Source of the DNA: Corynebacterium sp. KPL1814
Lineage (GTDB): Bacteria; Actinomycetota; Actinomycetes; Mycobacteriales; Mycobacteriaceae
Reading direction: 5' to 3'
NCBI RefSeq assembly: GCF_000478175.1
Contig: NZ_KI515776.1
Coordinates: forward strand, 1-64,000
DNA length: 64,000 nt
A program made the position numbers and the translations under genes. A model generated the notes under the pieces. It ran no database searches. It saw only the letters and a program-made list of their open reading frames with translations, and was not told the origin of the DNA. Below, piece by piece: positions 9,313 to 18,890 of this stretch (the stretch's first letter is position 1; every line of letters starts with the position of its first letter).

Positions 9313-10746
9313 TTATCCGTGCGCCATGTTGACGAACTTGGAGTAGTGCAACTGGTGGGCCACCTGCACCGTATCAATGGGCCCGCCGCGGTGCTTAGCC
9401 AAGATAATATCCGCTTCACCGGCGCGCTCGTTATCGCGGTCCTGCGAGTCTGGGCGGTACAGCAGCATCACCATATCGGCGTCCTGCTCCAAGGAACCGG
9501 ACTCACGCAGGTCAGCCAATTGCGGCTTCTTATCGTTTCGGGCTTCAGGTCCACGGTTCAGCTGCGAAATCGCAATCACCGGCACCTCAAGCTCCTTGGC
9601 CAAGAGCTTGAGCTGACGCGAGAACTCCGAGACCTCTTGCTGGCGTGACTCCACCTTTTTGCCCGAGGACATCAGCTGCAGATAGTCCAAAACAATGAGG
9701 TCGAGGCCATGCTGCTGCTTGAGCCGACGTGCCTTGGAGCGAATCTCCATCATCGTCAGGTTCGGAGAATCATCAATGAATAGCGGCGCATCTTGGATGC
9801 GGTTAAGCGTGTCATCGATCTTCGCCCAGTCTTCCGTGGACACCCCACCACTGCGCATATCGGTAAGCTTGACCTCGGATTCCGCAGAGAGCAGGCGCAT
9901 GACGATCTCTGAGGCGGACATTTCCAAGGAAAAGATGACGGAGGACTTGCCGTGCTGCAGCGAGCACGATCGAATGAAGTCCATCGCCAGCGTGGACTTA
10001 CCCACACCGGGTCGCGCCGCCACGATGATCATCTGGCCTGCGTGCAAACCGTTGGTGAGCTTATCCAGATCAATAAATCCTGTCGGCACACCCAATTCAA
10101 CGCCGCCGGCCTGCTGCAGCGCCGCCAACTCATCAATGGACGGGTCAATCAGATCCCCCAGCACGCGGTAGTCCTCGGCGGTTTTGCGCTGGGCGATGGC
10201 AAAGACTTCCTGCTGGGCCCGGTCGATCACCGATTCGATCTCGGCATCCTCCGTGCCCGAAAAGCCCAGTTGGACCACGCGCGTACCGGCATCCACGAGC
10301 CGGCGCAGGACGGCCTTTTCCGCCACGATTTCCGCATAATAGCGGGCGTTGGCAGCGGTAGGAACCGTAGCCAAAAGCGTGTGCAAATAGGGCGCTCCAC
10401 CAACGCGCTCAAGGTTATTGAACCTATCCAACCGAGAGGAAAGGATAAGCGGGTCAATGTCTCGGCCCGCCGCGTAAAGGTCCAGCATTGCGCCATAAAT
10501 TAAGGCATGGGCCGGATAATAGAAGTCATCGGGTTCGAGCTCTTCAATAACCTCCATGACCGTATTGGGGCTAAGCAGCATAGCGCCCAATACGCCCTGC
10601 TCTGCTTCCCGGTCCGACGGCGGTTGGCGATACTCCTCGTAGCGCTGCGGTTGGTCCTGTTGATACCGCGGCCGGCGCGCTACCGCATTATCCGGCGCCG
10701 GTGGTTCCGGCGGAAGCTGTTCATCATCAAAGCTCGCGTTGGTCAT
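9313..10746 (-). CDS. dnaB: Replicative DNA helicase
   Basis: A 477-residue DnaB hexameric helicase that unwinds DNA at the fork. The N-terminal domain (about 40-145) includes SDREAEQGVLGAML. The RecA-like domain has Walker A ARPGVGKST, Walker B LIVLDYLQLM and the arginine-finger region near LRESGSLEQDAD. No intein interrupts it. The ATG at 10746, with AAAGGGG just upstream, is chosen over the longer reading frame to 10905. It follows the rpsF-ssb-rplI operon but is separated from it by a terminator and a DnaA-box region. Confidence 0.95.
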   Translation of the reverse strand: MTNASFDDEQLPPEPPAPDNAVARRPRYQQDQPQRYEEYRQPPSDREAEQGVLGAMLLSPNTVMEVIEELEPDDFYYPAHALIYGAMLDLYAAGRDIDPLILSSRLDRFNNLERVGGAPYLHTLLATVPTAANARYYAEIVAEKAVLRRLVDAGTRVVQLGFSGTEDAEIESVIDRAQQEVFAIAQRKTAEDYRVLGDLIDPSIDELAALQQAGGVELGVPTGFIDLDKLTNGLHAGQMIIVAARPGVGKSTLAMDFIRSCSLQHGKSSVIFSLEMSASEIVMRLLSAESEVKLTDMRSGGVSTEDWAKIDDTLNRIQDAPLFIDDSPNLTMMEIRSKARRLKQQHGLDLIVLDYLQLMSSGKKVESRQQEVSEFSRQLKLLAKELEVPVIAISQLNRGPEARNDKKPQLADLRESGSLEQDADMVMLLYRPDSQDRDNERAGEADIILAKHRGGPIDTVQVAHQLHYSKFVNMAHG

Positions 10747-11113
10747 ATGTCCCCTTTGTGTCCGTGAAGCGACCTTGCGTAACGCTGTCCAAGTGTAGAC
10801 GAGCCCCCGGACACTACCTGCCTGGGCATAACTCCGGCACTTATCCACAGGGACTTGTGGAATTACCAGGTAGGCCGATCGCTGCATTTCTTTTACCGAG
10901 GTCACGACTGTGGATAACTCGTCACCTTCCTGACCTGCAAAGATAATAACGGCTGGTCAGAGGGGTTATTTACAAGTGTGAAAATTCCCACAACGTGACC
11001 GAAAATGAGGCATGACCAGCGCTTAAGTCCGGCAAAAATCTTAGTACCCGCGAACCCTGAATTCCACATTCATCCACAGATTTTCACAGTTATCCACAGG
11101 CCAGTTGGGTAGG
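10747..11113. promoter_or_regulatory. dnaB upstream region with a DnaA-box cluster
   Basis: There are three exact DnaA boxes: TTATCCACA at 10841-10849 and 11090-11098, and its reverse at 10909-10917. A one-mismatch copy, TCATCCACA, is at 11070-11078. Chance would give far fewer in 260 bp. The region lies between rplI and dnaB and holds no gene. It may let DnaA regulate dnaB or titrate DnaA. There is no AT-rich unwinding element or dnaA/dnaN neighbour to suggest the main origin. Confidence 0.7.
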
Positions 11114-11163
11114 CAAAAGGCCCCAGGAATTCTCCACCTCACATAGAGAATTCGTGGGGCCTT
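11114..11163 (-). terminator. Terminator of the rpsF-ssb-rplI operon
   Basis: A long near-perfect hairpin. AAGGCCCCAGGAATTCTC (11117-11134) pairs with GAGAATTCGTGGGGCCTT (11146-11163) over 17 of 18 positions. On the minus strand it is followed by TTTTGCC. It lies about 45 bp after the rplI stop. Confidence 0.85.
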
Positions 11164-11207
11164 AAGCCGTGCTGTTGTCTTTGGGTCTGTGGACCGTCGA
11201 GCGCTGC

Positions 11208-11660
11208 TTAAGCAGCGACGACCGAGAAGTTCACCTTGCCGAGCACGTCAGCGTGCAGCTTCAGCTCGACCTGGTAGTTGCCGGTCTTCTTGACCAGGCC
11301 CTTGGGCATATCAACGATACGCTTATCCAAGTTAGGGCCACCGGCCTTGGAGACGGCCTTGACAATGTCTTCCGCGGTAACGGAACCGAAGAGCTTGCCG
11401 GAAGTGGAGGTCTTAACCTTGACCTCAACGTTCGTCAGCTGCTCAAGCTGGTTGCGGACCTCGCGTGCGTGGTCCAGGTCGCGAATTTCGCGAGCTTCCT
11501 GGGCGCGCTTGATGCCCTCAATCTGCTTCTCAGCGCCGCGGGAAGCCACGATGGCCAAGCCGCGGGGAAGCAGGTAGTTACGTCCGTAGCCGTCCTTAAC
11601 CTCAACAATTTCGCCAGCGGCGCCGAGGTTCTCAACGGCAGCGGTGAGGATCAGCTTCAT
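11208..11660 (-). CDS. rplI: 50S ribosomal protein L9
   Basis: A 150-residue protein with the L9 N-terminal motif [34 protein letters not shown] (shown in part: [14 protein letters not shown]). A long helix links to the C-terminal RNA-binding domain. It binds 23S rRNA. GAAAGG precedes the ATG. It is the last gene of the rpsF-ssb-rplI operon; rpsR is absent, as is common in corynebacteria. Confidence 0.97.
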   Translation of the reverse strand: MKLILTAAVENLGAAGEIVEVKDGYGRNYLLPRGLAIVASRGAEKQIEGIKRAQEAREIRDLDHAREVRNQLEQLTNVEVKVKTSTSGKLFGSVTAEDIVKAVSKAGGPNLDKRIVDMPKGLVKKTGNYQVELKLHADVLGKVNFSVVAA

Positions 11661-11708
11661 GATCCCTGCCTTTCAATTGAGTTAGTTGAATAGTTGCGGG
11701 TGACAGAC

Positions 11709-12260
11709 TTAGAACGGGGGTTCAGAATCAGCGCCTCCGAAGCCGCCAGCTGGCGGTGCGGAGTTCCACGGATCCTCTGCAGGAGCCTGGTTCTGCTGCT
11801 GCGACTGCTGTTGTTGCTGGCCTCCAAAGCCGCCCTGATTATTGTTATTCGAGCGCTGCTGCTGGCCCCCGCCATAGTTGCCGCCGCCCTCACGGGGATT
11901 GCGGTTTACCTGTGCGGTGGCGTAGCGCAGCGACGGACCGACCTCATCGACGTCGATCTCAAATACAGTGCGGTTTTCACCCTCGCGGGTCTGGAAGGAA
12001 CGCTGCTTCAAGCGGCCGGTAACGATGATGCGCATGCCCTTGCTCAGGGTCTCGGCGACATTCTCCGCCGCCTGGCGCCATACGTTGCAGGTCAGGAACA
12101 TAGCTTCGCCGTCTTCCCACTGGTTCGTCTGCGAATTGTAGCGACGAGGCGTGGAGGCGACGCGGAAGTTAGCTACCGCCGCACCCGCTGGGGTGAAGCG
12201 AAGCTCGGGGTCAGCAACTATGTTGCCCACCACCGTAATGTTGGTATCTCCCTGTGCCAT
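11709..12260 (-). CDS. ssb: Single-stranded DNA-binding protein
   Basis: A 183-residue SSB. The OB fold (residues 1-110) starts [21 protein letters not shown] Gly/Gln/Asn-rich flexible linker ends in the acidic tip DSEPPF, which recruits replication and repair partners. AAGGAG precedes the ATG. It lies between rpsF and rplI, so it is co-expressed with ribosomal proteins. Confidence 0.97.
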   Translation of the reverse strand: MAQGDTNITVVGNIVADPELRFTPAGAAVANFRVASTPRRYNSQTNQWEDGEAMFLTCNVWRQAAENVAETLSKGMRIIVTGRLKQRSFQTREGENRTVFEIDVDEVGPSLRYATAQVNRNPREGGGNYGGGQQQRSNNNNQGGFGGQQQQQSQQQNQAPAEDPWNSAPPAGGFGGADSEPPF

Positions 12261-12309
12261 GTCTTTACTCCTTATCGGTTACGTGGATTGTGTCTGATCC
12301 CAGTATCCG

Positions 12310-12600
12310 CTACTTGCTGTCGGTGCGCAGAACCTTGGTACGCAGGATGGTGTCGTTCAGGTTCAGGCGGCGGTCGAGCTCGGAAACCGAAGGGTGCTCG
12401 CACTCCAGGTTAACGACGGCGTAAATGCCCTCTTCCTTCTTCTCGATGGGGTATGCAAGGCGACGCTTGCCCCATACATCGAGGTTCTCAACCTTGCCGC
12501 CGTCCTTGCGGACGATGTCGAGGTACTTATCTAGGGACGGGGTTACGGTGCGCTCATCCTGATTAGGATCCAGAATGATCATGACTTCGTAGTGACGCAC
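12310..12600 (-). CDS. rpsF: 30S ribosomal protein S6
   Basis: A 96-residue S6 starting [12 protein letters not shown] (GTG read as Met). The start at 12600 matches the family N-terminus MRHYE and lies 11 bp after AGGAGG. The in-frame ATG at 12609 is only 2 bp from that site. S6 binds 16S rRNA as a dimer with S18. First gene of the rpsF-ssb-rplI operon. Confidence 0.93.
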   Translation of the reverse strand: MRHYEVMIILDPNQDERTVTPSLDKYLDIVRKDGGKVENLDVWGKRRLAYPIEKKEEGIYAVVNLECEHPSVSELDRRLNLNDTILRTKVLRTDSK

Positions 12601-12635
12601 GGACCTCATCACCTCCTATGGTCTAGTCGTTTTCG

Positions 12636-12660
12636 GCTGCATCACCTTTGCGGATGCAGC
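12636..12660 (-). promoter_or_regulatory. Hairpin in the rpsF mRNA leader
   Basis: On the minus strand GCTGCATC-CGCAAAGGT-GATGCAGC forms an 8-bp stem without a T-run, 36 bp ahead of the rpsF start. It is therefore not a terminator. A CCG next to the loop recalls the S6:S18-binding leader described in other bacteria, but the match is too short to be sure. Confidence 0.35.
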
Positions 12661-12722
12661 AGGAGGGTACGTTGCGTCAAGCAACCCCACCACAGTACCG
12701 CAGATGACCGGCGAAAAGAAAT

Positions 12723-12911
12723 CTATCCCGTCGTGGTGGAGGCAAAAAAGATAGCACACGTCGCGGGAATGAGGGTGAGAAAAACAATGGCGAGAATGCC
12801 CAAGAAGATGGGCCCGCGCTTATCGTCCCTGTTATGAAACAGCCAAAAGGCCGCCATGACGCAGATAAAGCCTAACAAGATCGACGCCATGCCAATTAAG
12901 GTCACAATCAT
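12723..12911 (-). CDS. Small membrane protein downstream of the GT87 gene
   Basis: A 62-residue protein with two membrane segments (LIGMASILLGFICVMAAFWLF and IFLGILAIVFLTLIPATCA, given in part) and a charged loop HNRDDKRG. Its ATG overlaps the stop of the GT87 gene by 4 bp, which strongly supports real translation. The function is unknown. It is the last gene of the ponA operon. Confidence 0.7.
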   Translation of the reverse strand: MIVTLIGMASILLGFICVMAAFWLFHNRDDKRGPIFLGILAIVFLTLIPATCAIFFASTTTG

Positions 12912-14299
12912 TGAAATACTCCCGCCACTGGGTCGCGGCCCTGATGCGCCGCACGCACTTTATCTTCTGTCTTATTCCACATTTGCCGCAGCACAATCAC
13001 CGCCATCGCGATGATGAATCCATCGCGCACGAGGATCGCCACATCCAAAAGCTCGTGTGGAATGCCCTTATTATCAATGCCCAGCATGTGCCACATAAGC
13101 AGGGGCCATACGAGGGCATCGGCAAGCGCCCAGCCCAAAACCAACCGCCAACGCGGCACGGCCAAGGCCGCCGGGACCACCAGCCAGAGCGAATACTGCG
13201 GGGACCATACCTTATTGACCAGCAGGAAGGCCGCAATGATGAGGAATACCAACTCTGCCACCCGCGGGGTAAGCGGGCTGCGCCAACCGGCTAAGGCAAT
13301 ACCGGCGCACAAGAGGAGGAATGCCACGAGGGAGAAGGTATTCAAAAAATTCTGGCTGAAAGAAATGCCCAAATTCCGGCTAATCAGGGCATAGAAGGTG
13401 GTCCATTCCGCGCCGCGCTCCTGGTTCAGGCGGAAAAATTCCGCCCAGGCGGATGGGTATTTCAGGGCGACGGGAAGGTTGACCACGAGCCAGGCAGCGG
13501 CCGATGCGACGGTCACCTTGGTAAAAGCGTCCCAGCGGCGATTGCGCCAAGCAAGGACGAAAAACGCGCCAAGCAGGAATACCGGCCATAATTTGAATGC
13601 GGTTCCAAGCCCGATGAGGATGCCGGCGAGCCAAGGGCGGTGGCGGCTAATGGCCAGTAGCGCGCCGACGGCAAAGGCGATGGCTGGTATATCCCAATTG
13701 CTAAAGGCGTGGACGATAATAAGCGGGCTGGCAGCTACCAGGATGGTGTCCCACGTGCGATTTCCCACCAAAAGGTAGACCATGTAGATGACGCCGACCC
13801 AGATGCAGGCTATGACCATGGCGGTGAGCCCAAAGTACCAGCCAGCGGCGGGCACCCCGGCCCATTCCACGAGCCCATAGGTATGGCGCGCAATCCAGCC
13901 CATCAGGCCTTGGAACATGCCCGCCAATACCGGGTATTCCATGTAGCGGGTCAGGCCATCTTCCTGCCAGGAAAAGGCGTAGGGAAAGCCCGGTTGATCT
14001 AAACCGCGGCCTTCATAAAGCGGGACGATGTCGTTATAGCAAAAAGAGGTGTACTGCCGGTTAGCGGACCAATCCAGGTTAATGGTGCCGCCTTCGCCGC
14101 GGGTCCCACCAGCGCAATTCGCCTTGGATAAGAACCCGCCGGCTAAGAAAACCCAGGCCACCGCGATCAATGCGCGCAGTGGGGTCCACCATTGCGCGCG
14201 GCTACCCCGGGCAAAGCGTCCCCTCGGCCCGCCCAGGAACTCGATGACGCCTCGCGCCATCGGTTCGTCTGCGGCGGACAAGCGCTGGTCTTGGCTCAC
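12908..14299 (-). CDS. GT87/DUF2029-type polyprenol-phosphate-mannose-dependent glycosyltransferase
   Basis: A 463-residue integral membrane protein with about ten segments, typical of GT-C enzymes that move mannose from polyprenyl phosphate to lipoglycans or glycoproteins outside the membrane. The first outer loop holds acidic residues and Tyr (NLDWSANRQYTSF, NDIVPLYEGRG), and FKLWPVFLLGAF is a GT87-like motif. The start is a GTG preceded by AAGGAG. It directly follows ponA and is probably part of a cell-envelope operon. Confidence 0.72.
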   Translation of the reverse strand: MSQDQRLSAADEPMARGVIEFLGGPRGRFARGSRAQWWTPLRALIAVAWVFLAGGFLSKANCAGGTRGEGGTINLDWSANRQYTSFCYNDIVPLYEGRGLDQPGFPYAFSWQEDGLTRYMEYPVLAGMFQGLMGWIARHTYGLVEWAGVPAAGWYFGLTAMVIACIWVGVIYMVYLLVGNRTWDTILVAASPLIIVHAFSNWDIPAIAFAVGALLAISRHRPWLAGILIGLGTAFKLWPVFLLGAFFVLAWRNRRWDAFTKVTVASAAAWLVVNLPVALKYPSAWAEFFRLNQERGAEWTTFYALISRNLGISFSQNFLNTFSLVAFLLLCAGIALAGWRSPLTPRVAELVFLIIAAFLLVNKVWSPQYSLWLVVPAALAVPRWRLVLGWALADALVWPLLMWHMLGIDNKGIPHELLDVAILVRDGFIIAMAVIVLRQMWNKTEDKVRAAHQGRDPVAGVFQ

Positions 14300-14315
14300 G
14301 CGTACCGCTCCTTGC

Positions 14316-16592
14316 TTAGCCTAAGAGGTCAGCCAGACCGCCTTCGCGGTCAAGGATGTCATCTAAAGACGGAGCTTCGGGTGGGGCTGGCTCGTTATTG
14401 CCGCCGCCATTTCCCCTATTGCCCTCGTTTCCCCTATTGCCGCCGTTTCCGTTATTGCCGCCTTGGGTCTCCGGCTGCTGCGACGGGGCATCGCGACCCG
14501 CATCCGGGCTTTCCGCAGGAGCTGGGCTGGCCTCTTCTTCAGGGGCGCCATTTTGCGCTGGACCAGTGTAGTTCTGGGTACTTTGCCCGCCGGCGCCACC
14601 GCCTGGGTTATAGGCCGGAGCGCCACCGCCGGCAGAAACCGTGCCGAAGCGGACGGGGTAAGCCGAGGGGAATTGCTGGAATTCCTGGTCCGCCAAGGAG
14701 TTATCCAACACGGACTTCCAGATCTTCGTCGGTGCGCCAGCACCGTACATGATGCCGCCATACTGGTCGAAGATAGCCGAGGTGTTATCCGCCGTACCGA
14801 CCCACACGGAGGTGGCAAGCTGCGGGGTAGCACCTACCATCCACGCATCCTTGTTAGTTCCCGAATCACCCAGCTGGGTCGTACCGGTCTTGGATGCCGA
14901 AGCGCGTCCGCCCGCCAGAGAGCCGTTGGACCATGCCGCCACCGGACCCATGGCCTCGAGAACGTTATTGGCCACATTGGAAGAAACGCGGCGCTCGCCC
15001 TCATCGTCTGGGTGCTCATACAGAACTTCCCCGGCGGCATTTTCTACGCGCTGCACAAAGTGCGGGTTGTGCCAGACACCCTGGTTCGCAAGGGTGGACA
15101 TCGCGGTTGCCATGTCCAGCGGACGGGACTGGTACTGGCCCAAGACCACGCCTTCGAAAGGCTGCTTGCCCTTTTCAGTCAGCGTCTCTTCGATACCCGG
15201 AAGCGAGCGGGCAACGCCCAAAGCGTGGGCCATATCCGCGGTGTCTTGGGTACCGTTTTTCAGATCGCTCTGCAGACGCAAGTAGGAAGTGTTCAGGGAC
15301 TGCTTGGTGGCCTCGCGCAGGTCGCACACGCCGCAGCCGCCGCCTACGTTGGTGACCAGATCGGAACCCGGCAGCTGGTACGGCGCCGAGGAGTAGTTGG
15401 TATCCAAGCTAATGCCCTGCTGCAGTGCAGCGGCAAGCGCCATGATCTTGAAGGTCGAGCCGGTCTGCAGCGGGGCGTTGGCGTAGTCCCAACCGTTGGA
15501 ATCATGCCCGCCGAAGTAACCGCGCACCGCACCCGTCTTCGGGTCAATGGTTACAGAGGCCGCGCGCGCATCCTCTTGCAGCGGCGCCAACTGGTCATCG
15601 ACTGCCTGCACTGTATTGTTTTGCACGTTCATATCGATGGTGGTGGTAATGCGCAGGCCACCGGTAGAGACCTGGTTTTCCGAAATTCCCACCTCTTCAA
15701 GCTCGCGGATGACCTGGTCCTTAATGTGACCATTAGCGCCCGGGGCTTCCGTATATGCCGAATACTCAGAGGGGTCGCGCGTCTCCGGGAAGACCATCCC
15801 ATCGCGCTCTTCCTTGCTGAGATCGCCCATGTCCACGAGGCCATCAAGCACGTAGTTCCACCGGTTTTCGGAACCTTCCTGGTTCACGCGCGGGTCCAGA
15901 CCAGACGGCGACTGGATAAGGCCGGCGAGCATAGCACCTTCCTCTGGAGTGAGGTCCTTGGCGTCCTTATCAAAGTAGGCATTGGATGCAGCCTGGATGC
16001 CATAGGCATTGCGGCCGAAGTAGACCGTATTCAGGTAGGCGTTAAGGATGTCCTCTTTTTCCCACTCGTTGGTCATCTTGATGGAATAAATGAGCTCGCG
16101 CGCCTTGCGCACGTAGGAGTATTCGTTGCCCACCAGGGTGTTTTTCACGTACTGCTGGGTAATCGTGGAACCACCACCGGCGGTGTCATTGCCGGTGACC
16201 TTACCCAGTACCGCGCGGCCCAAACCGGTGAAGGAAAAGCCAGAGTTATCCCAGAAGTCGCGGTCCTCGGCGGCGAGCACGGAGTCCTGCACAAAGTCGG
16301 GTACCTCATCCAAGGTCACGTGCGTGCGGTTGCCTTCCGGCGGCACCAAGCGCGCCAGCTGGGTGTCGTTATCGGAGGCATAGATGGTTGAGACCTGGTT
16401 ATTGGCCAGCTCTTTGGGCTCCGGAACGGTGTATTGCGAATAGGCATACGCAAAAAGGCCTGCAGGCAGTGCCACAAAAACCACTAGGAGAGCCACAACG
16501 ACCCACGGCCAGATGCGGCGCTTTTTGGGTTCTTCGCCTTCTTTACGGCGGTCCACCTTAGTGGACTCGCCAGTAGATTCCTTCTCGGTCAC
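14316..16592 (-). CDS. ponA: Bifunctional class A penicillin-binding protein
   Basis: A 758-residue peptidoglycan synthase. It has a basic cytoplasmic tail and a membrane anchor at about 27-50 (WPWVVVALLVVFVALPAG). The GT51 glycosyltransferase domain has AAEDRDFWDNSG, GGGSTITQQYVKN and NAYLNTVYFGRNAYG. The transpeptidase domain has GSTFKIMAL (nucleophile Ser), an SLN-type motif (KQSLNTSY) and KTGTT. The C-terminal ~110 residues are rich in Gly, Pro and Asn, as in actinobacterial PBP1. The start is a GTG with GAGGAC upstream. It leads the operon with the GT87 gene. Confidence 0.93.
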   Translation of the reverse strand: MTEKESTGESTKVDRRKEGEEPKKRRIWPWVVVALLVVFVALPAGLFAYAYSQYTVPEPKELANNQVSTIYASDNDTQLARLVPPEGNRTHVTLDEVPDFVQDSVLAAEDRDFWDNSGFSFTGLGRAVLGKVTGNDTAGGGSTITQQYVKNTLVGNEYSYVRKARELIYSIKMTNEWEKEDILNAYLNTVYFGRNAYGIQAASNAYFDKDAKDLTPEEGAMLAGLIQSPSGLDPRVNQEGSENRWNYVLDGLVDMGDLSKEERDGMVFPETRDPSEYSAYTEAPGANGHIKDQVIRELEEVGISENQVSTGGLRITTTIDMNVQNNTVQAVDDQLAPLQEDARAASVTIDPKTGAVRGYFGGHDSNGWDYANAPLQTGSTFKIMALAAALQQGISLDTNYSSAPYQLPGSDLVTNVGGGCGVCDLREATKQSLNTSYLRLQSDLKNGTQDTADMAHALGVARSLPGIEETLTEKGKQPFEGVVLGQYQSRPLDMATAMSTLANQGVWHNPHFVQRVENAAGEVLYEHPDDEGERRVSSNVANNVLEAMGPVAAWSNGSLAGGRASASKTGTTQLGDSGTNKDAWMVGATPQLATSVWVGTADNTSAIFDQYGGIMYGAGAPTKIWKSVLDNSLADQEFQQFPSAYPVRFGTVSAGGGAPAYNPGGGAGGQSTQNYTGPAQNGAPEEEASPAPAESPDAGRDAPSQQPETQGGNNGNGGNRGNEGNRGNGGGNNEPAPPEAPSLDDILDREGGLADLLG

Positions 16593-16667
16593 TGATTCGT
16601 GTCCTCATTCATCCCTGGTAACAATCTAAATAATTGCAGCTTACTGCCTAAGGCGGTGCGTCGAAAA

Positions 16668-17042
16668 CTAACACGCGTTAAAAGCCGTTGCAGAACGCAA
16701 CAAATGATTCCAGCGGCAGTGCCGGCAGACCTCCACCTCGTGCACGGTAAATTCCAGGCCTTCGCCGACAAATTCCGCTATTTCTTTCTCGCTGCGGGCG
16801 CTCCCGGCGCGCCGACCCAGGCTCTCGCCGTACACCCACCGGGTTAGGCGCAGGTTCTCCCCGCAGACCGGGCAAGGCTTATCCATGGTGCGCCCGTGGT
16901 GCTCGGCGGCGGCCCGGAGGAGGAAGTCCGCGTCACACACCTCATCGCGCCCCAAGTGCCCGGCGCGGTATTCGCGGACGTGTTGGGTGCGCTCCCATTC
17001 GTGGGAAAGCTCGTGCTTAAAGGCAACGGAATTCACCCGCAT
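16668..17042 (-). CDS. DUF5318 family zinc-ribbon-like protein
   Basis: A 124-residue protein with two Cys pairs, CPVCGE (around residue 57) and CRHC (around residue 106), likely to hold one zinc. It matches the actinobacterial DUF5318 family next to ponA and ino1. Its function is unknown. It is divergent from ino1 and upstream of ponA on the same strand. Confidence 0.7.
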   Translation of the reverse strand: MRVNSVAFKHELSHEWERTQHVREYRAGHLGRDEVCDADFLLRAAAEHHGRTMDKPCPVCGENLRLTRWVYGESLGRRAGSARSEKEIAEFVGEGLEFTVHEVEVCRHCRWNHLLRSATAFNAC

Positions 17043-17158
17043 TATCTTAATTTCCTCTTCTTGATCGATCCATATGCCGTCGTGCTACCACCAGGCATAA
17101 TTTCTGGCCTAACGTTGCGCAGGCACCACACAGCAACGAATTTATAAAGGAGCATAGT

Positions 17159-18247
17159 GTGTCTGACAAAGTAAAGGTCGCCATCGTCGGCGTCGGCAAT
17201 TGCGCCACGTCCCTTATTCAGGGCGTGGAGTTTTATCGCAACGCCGCAGCAGAGGAAAATATTCCTGGCCTGATGCACACCCAGTTCGGGCCTTACCACG
17301 TCGGCGATATTGAGTTCGTCGCGGCCTTCGACGTCGATGGGGACAAGGTGGGCAAGGATCTTGCGGAGGCTACCCGCAGCTCCCGCAACTGCACCATCAC
17401 CATCGCAGACGTTCCAGACCTCGGGGTCACCGTTCAGCGCGGCCCCACCATGGATGGCCTGGGGCGCTACTACCAGGAATCCATCACGGAATCGGACGAA
17501 GCTCCTGCCGATGTCGCAGCTGCCCTCCGCGAGGCCGGCGCCGAGGTTGTTGTTTCCTACCTGCCGGTTGGTTCCGAAGAAGCGGATAAGTTCTACGCCC
17601 AAGCCGCCATCGACGCCGGTTGCGCATTTGTGAACGCCCTGCCGGTCTTCATCGCTTCTGACCCAGAGTGGGCTAAGAAGTTTGAGGACGCCGGCCTACC
17701 CATCGTGGGCGATGACATCAAGTCCCAGGTTGGCGCCACCATTACCCACCGCGTTTTGGCAAAGCTTTTTGAAGACCGCGGCGTGCGCCTGGACCGCACG
17801 ATGCAGCTCAACGTGGGCGGCAACATGGACTTCAAGAACATGCTGGAGCGCGAGCGGCTTGAGTCTAAGAAGATTTCCAAGACCCAGTCCGTGACCTCCA
17901 ACGTGCACAACTCCCCTATCGCTGGCAAGCGCGCAGACCGCAACGTCCACATCGGCCCGTCGGACTACGTGGAGTGGCTGGATGACCGCAAGTGGGCCTA
18001 TGTCCGCTTGGAGGGTTCTGCATTCGGCGAGGTCCCGCTGAACCTGGAGTACAAGCTCGAGGTCTGGGACTCCCCTAACTCCGCCGGCATCATTATCGAT
18101 GCCGTCCGTGCCGCCAAGATCGCCTTGGACCGCAAGGTTGCCGGACCGGTACTTTCCGCTTCCTCCTACCTGATGAAGTCCCCTCCAGTGCAGAAGGGCG
18201 ACGATTTCGCGCGCAATGAGCTGGAAGATTTTATTAAGGGAAGCTAA
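17159..18247 (+). CDS. ino1: Inositol-3-phosphate synthase
   Basis: A 362-residue NAD-dependent enzyme that converts glucose 6-phosphate to inositol 3-phosphate, the source of phosphatidylinositol and mycothiol. It has the N-terminal Rossmann motif [13 protein letters not shown], the central substrate region [15 protein letters not shown] and [12 protein letters not shown]. The start is a GTG with AAAGGAG 6 bp upstream. The following marR gene is close but seems to have its own promoter. Confidence 0.95.
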   Translation: MSDKVKVAIVGVGNCATSLIQGVEFYRNAAAEENIPGLMHTQFGPYHVGDIEFVAAFDVDGDKVGKDLAEATRSSRNCTITIADVPDLGVTVQRGPTMDGLGRYYQESITESDEAPADVAAALREAGAEVVVSYLPVGSEEADKFYAQAAIDAGCAFVNALPVFIASDPEWAKKFEDAGLPIVGDDIKSQVGATITHRVLAKLFEDRGVRLDRTMQLNVGGNMDFKNMLERERLESKKISKTQSVTSNVHNSPIAGKRADRNVHIGPSDYVEWLDDRKWAYVRLEGSAFGEVPLNLEYKLEVWDSPNSAGIIIDAVRAAKIALDRKVAGPVLSASSYLMKSPPVQKGDDFARNELEDFIKGS

Positions 18248-18263
18248 TTTTTTCGTCGCGATA

Positions 18264-18293
18264 CTACCGCCAGACGGTAGGGCACGATAGAAT
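18264..18293 (+). promoter_or_regulatory. Promoter and inverted repeat ahead of the MarR gene
   Basis: CTACCG-CCAGA-CGGTAG (18264-18280) is an inverted repeat, followed by a -10 TAGAAT (18288-18293). Only 8 bases separate the -10 from the ATG at 18302, so the mRNA is probably leaderless. The repeat may be the autoregulatory operator. Confidence 0.5.
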
Positions 18294-18301
18294 TTAGTTT
18301 T

Positions 18302-18796
18302 ATGACGCAACACCATGATGAGACGGCCCCAACGAAGTCCCCGTCCGACTACGAGGACGCGGTAGAGGTAGCGCGGGACATCCAACCGGCGCTCAATAAG
18401 TTAATTCTTATTTTCCAGCGCACCGCAGAGGGTTCATCGCTGACTACCTCGCAGGTCTCCATCATGAACCAGTTGCGCTTGCGCGGGCCTTCCCGCGTAT
18501 CCACCATTGCCCAGGCGGAGCTTATCCGCATGCCCACCGCATCCAACGCGCTCTACCAACTAGAGCGCCGTGGGTTCGTGGAACGCCACCGCGATGAGGA
18601 AGATCGCCGCGGCGTGCTGGTCGCGCTCACCCAGCTGGGCGAGTCCGAATTGTCCATAGTTTCCGGGCAACGCGCCGCGGCCCTTGCAGAGATTATGCGG
18701 TGGCTCGAGCCCGAGGACTTGGCCACCGCGCGCGAGATGGGTGCGGTCATTTCCAAGCTTGCGGATGTATACCGCCCCACCATGGATAGCGAGTAG
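18302..18796 (+). CDS. MarR-family regulator, MalR-like by position
   Basis: A 164-residue winged-helix regulator. The recognition region is SRVSTIAQAELIRMPTASNA and the wing is RRGFVERHRDEEDRRGVLV, the DxRxG pattern of MarR proteins. A MarR gene between ino1 and a universal stress protein gene is also found in C. glutamicum, where I recall it as malR, an envelope-stress regulator. That identity rests on synteny from memory. A putative operator lies in the promoter. Confidence 0.8.
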   Translation: MTQHHDETAPTKSPSDYEDAVEVARDIQPALNKLILIFQRTAEGSSLTTSQVSIMNQLRLRGPSRVSTIAQAELIRMPTASNALYQLERRGFVERHRDEEDRRGVLVALTQLGESELSIVSGQRAAALAEIMRWLEPEDLATAREMGAVISKLADVYRPTMDSE

Positions 18797-18890
18797 CAGG
18801 CTTGCGGCCGCATGCAATTTTAGTTTTGCGGCCACAACAGACGATAATGAGCCTTAGTACTCATTAAGCTTTCGCATACATATTCATTCT

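Noticed and set aside
10747..11113. Chromosomal origin oriC
   Set aside because: DnaA boxes are present, but dnaA, dnaN and an AT-rich unwinding region are absent. Gene order points to oriC elsewhere.
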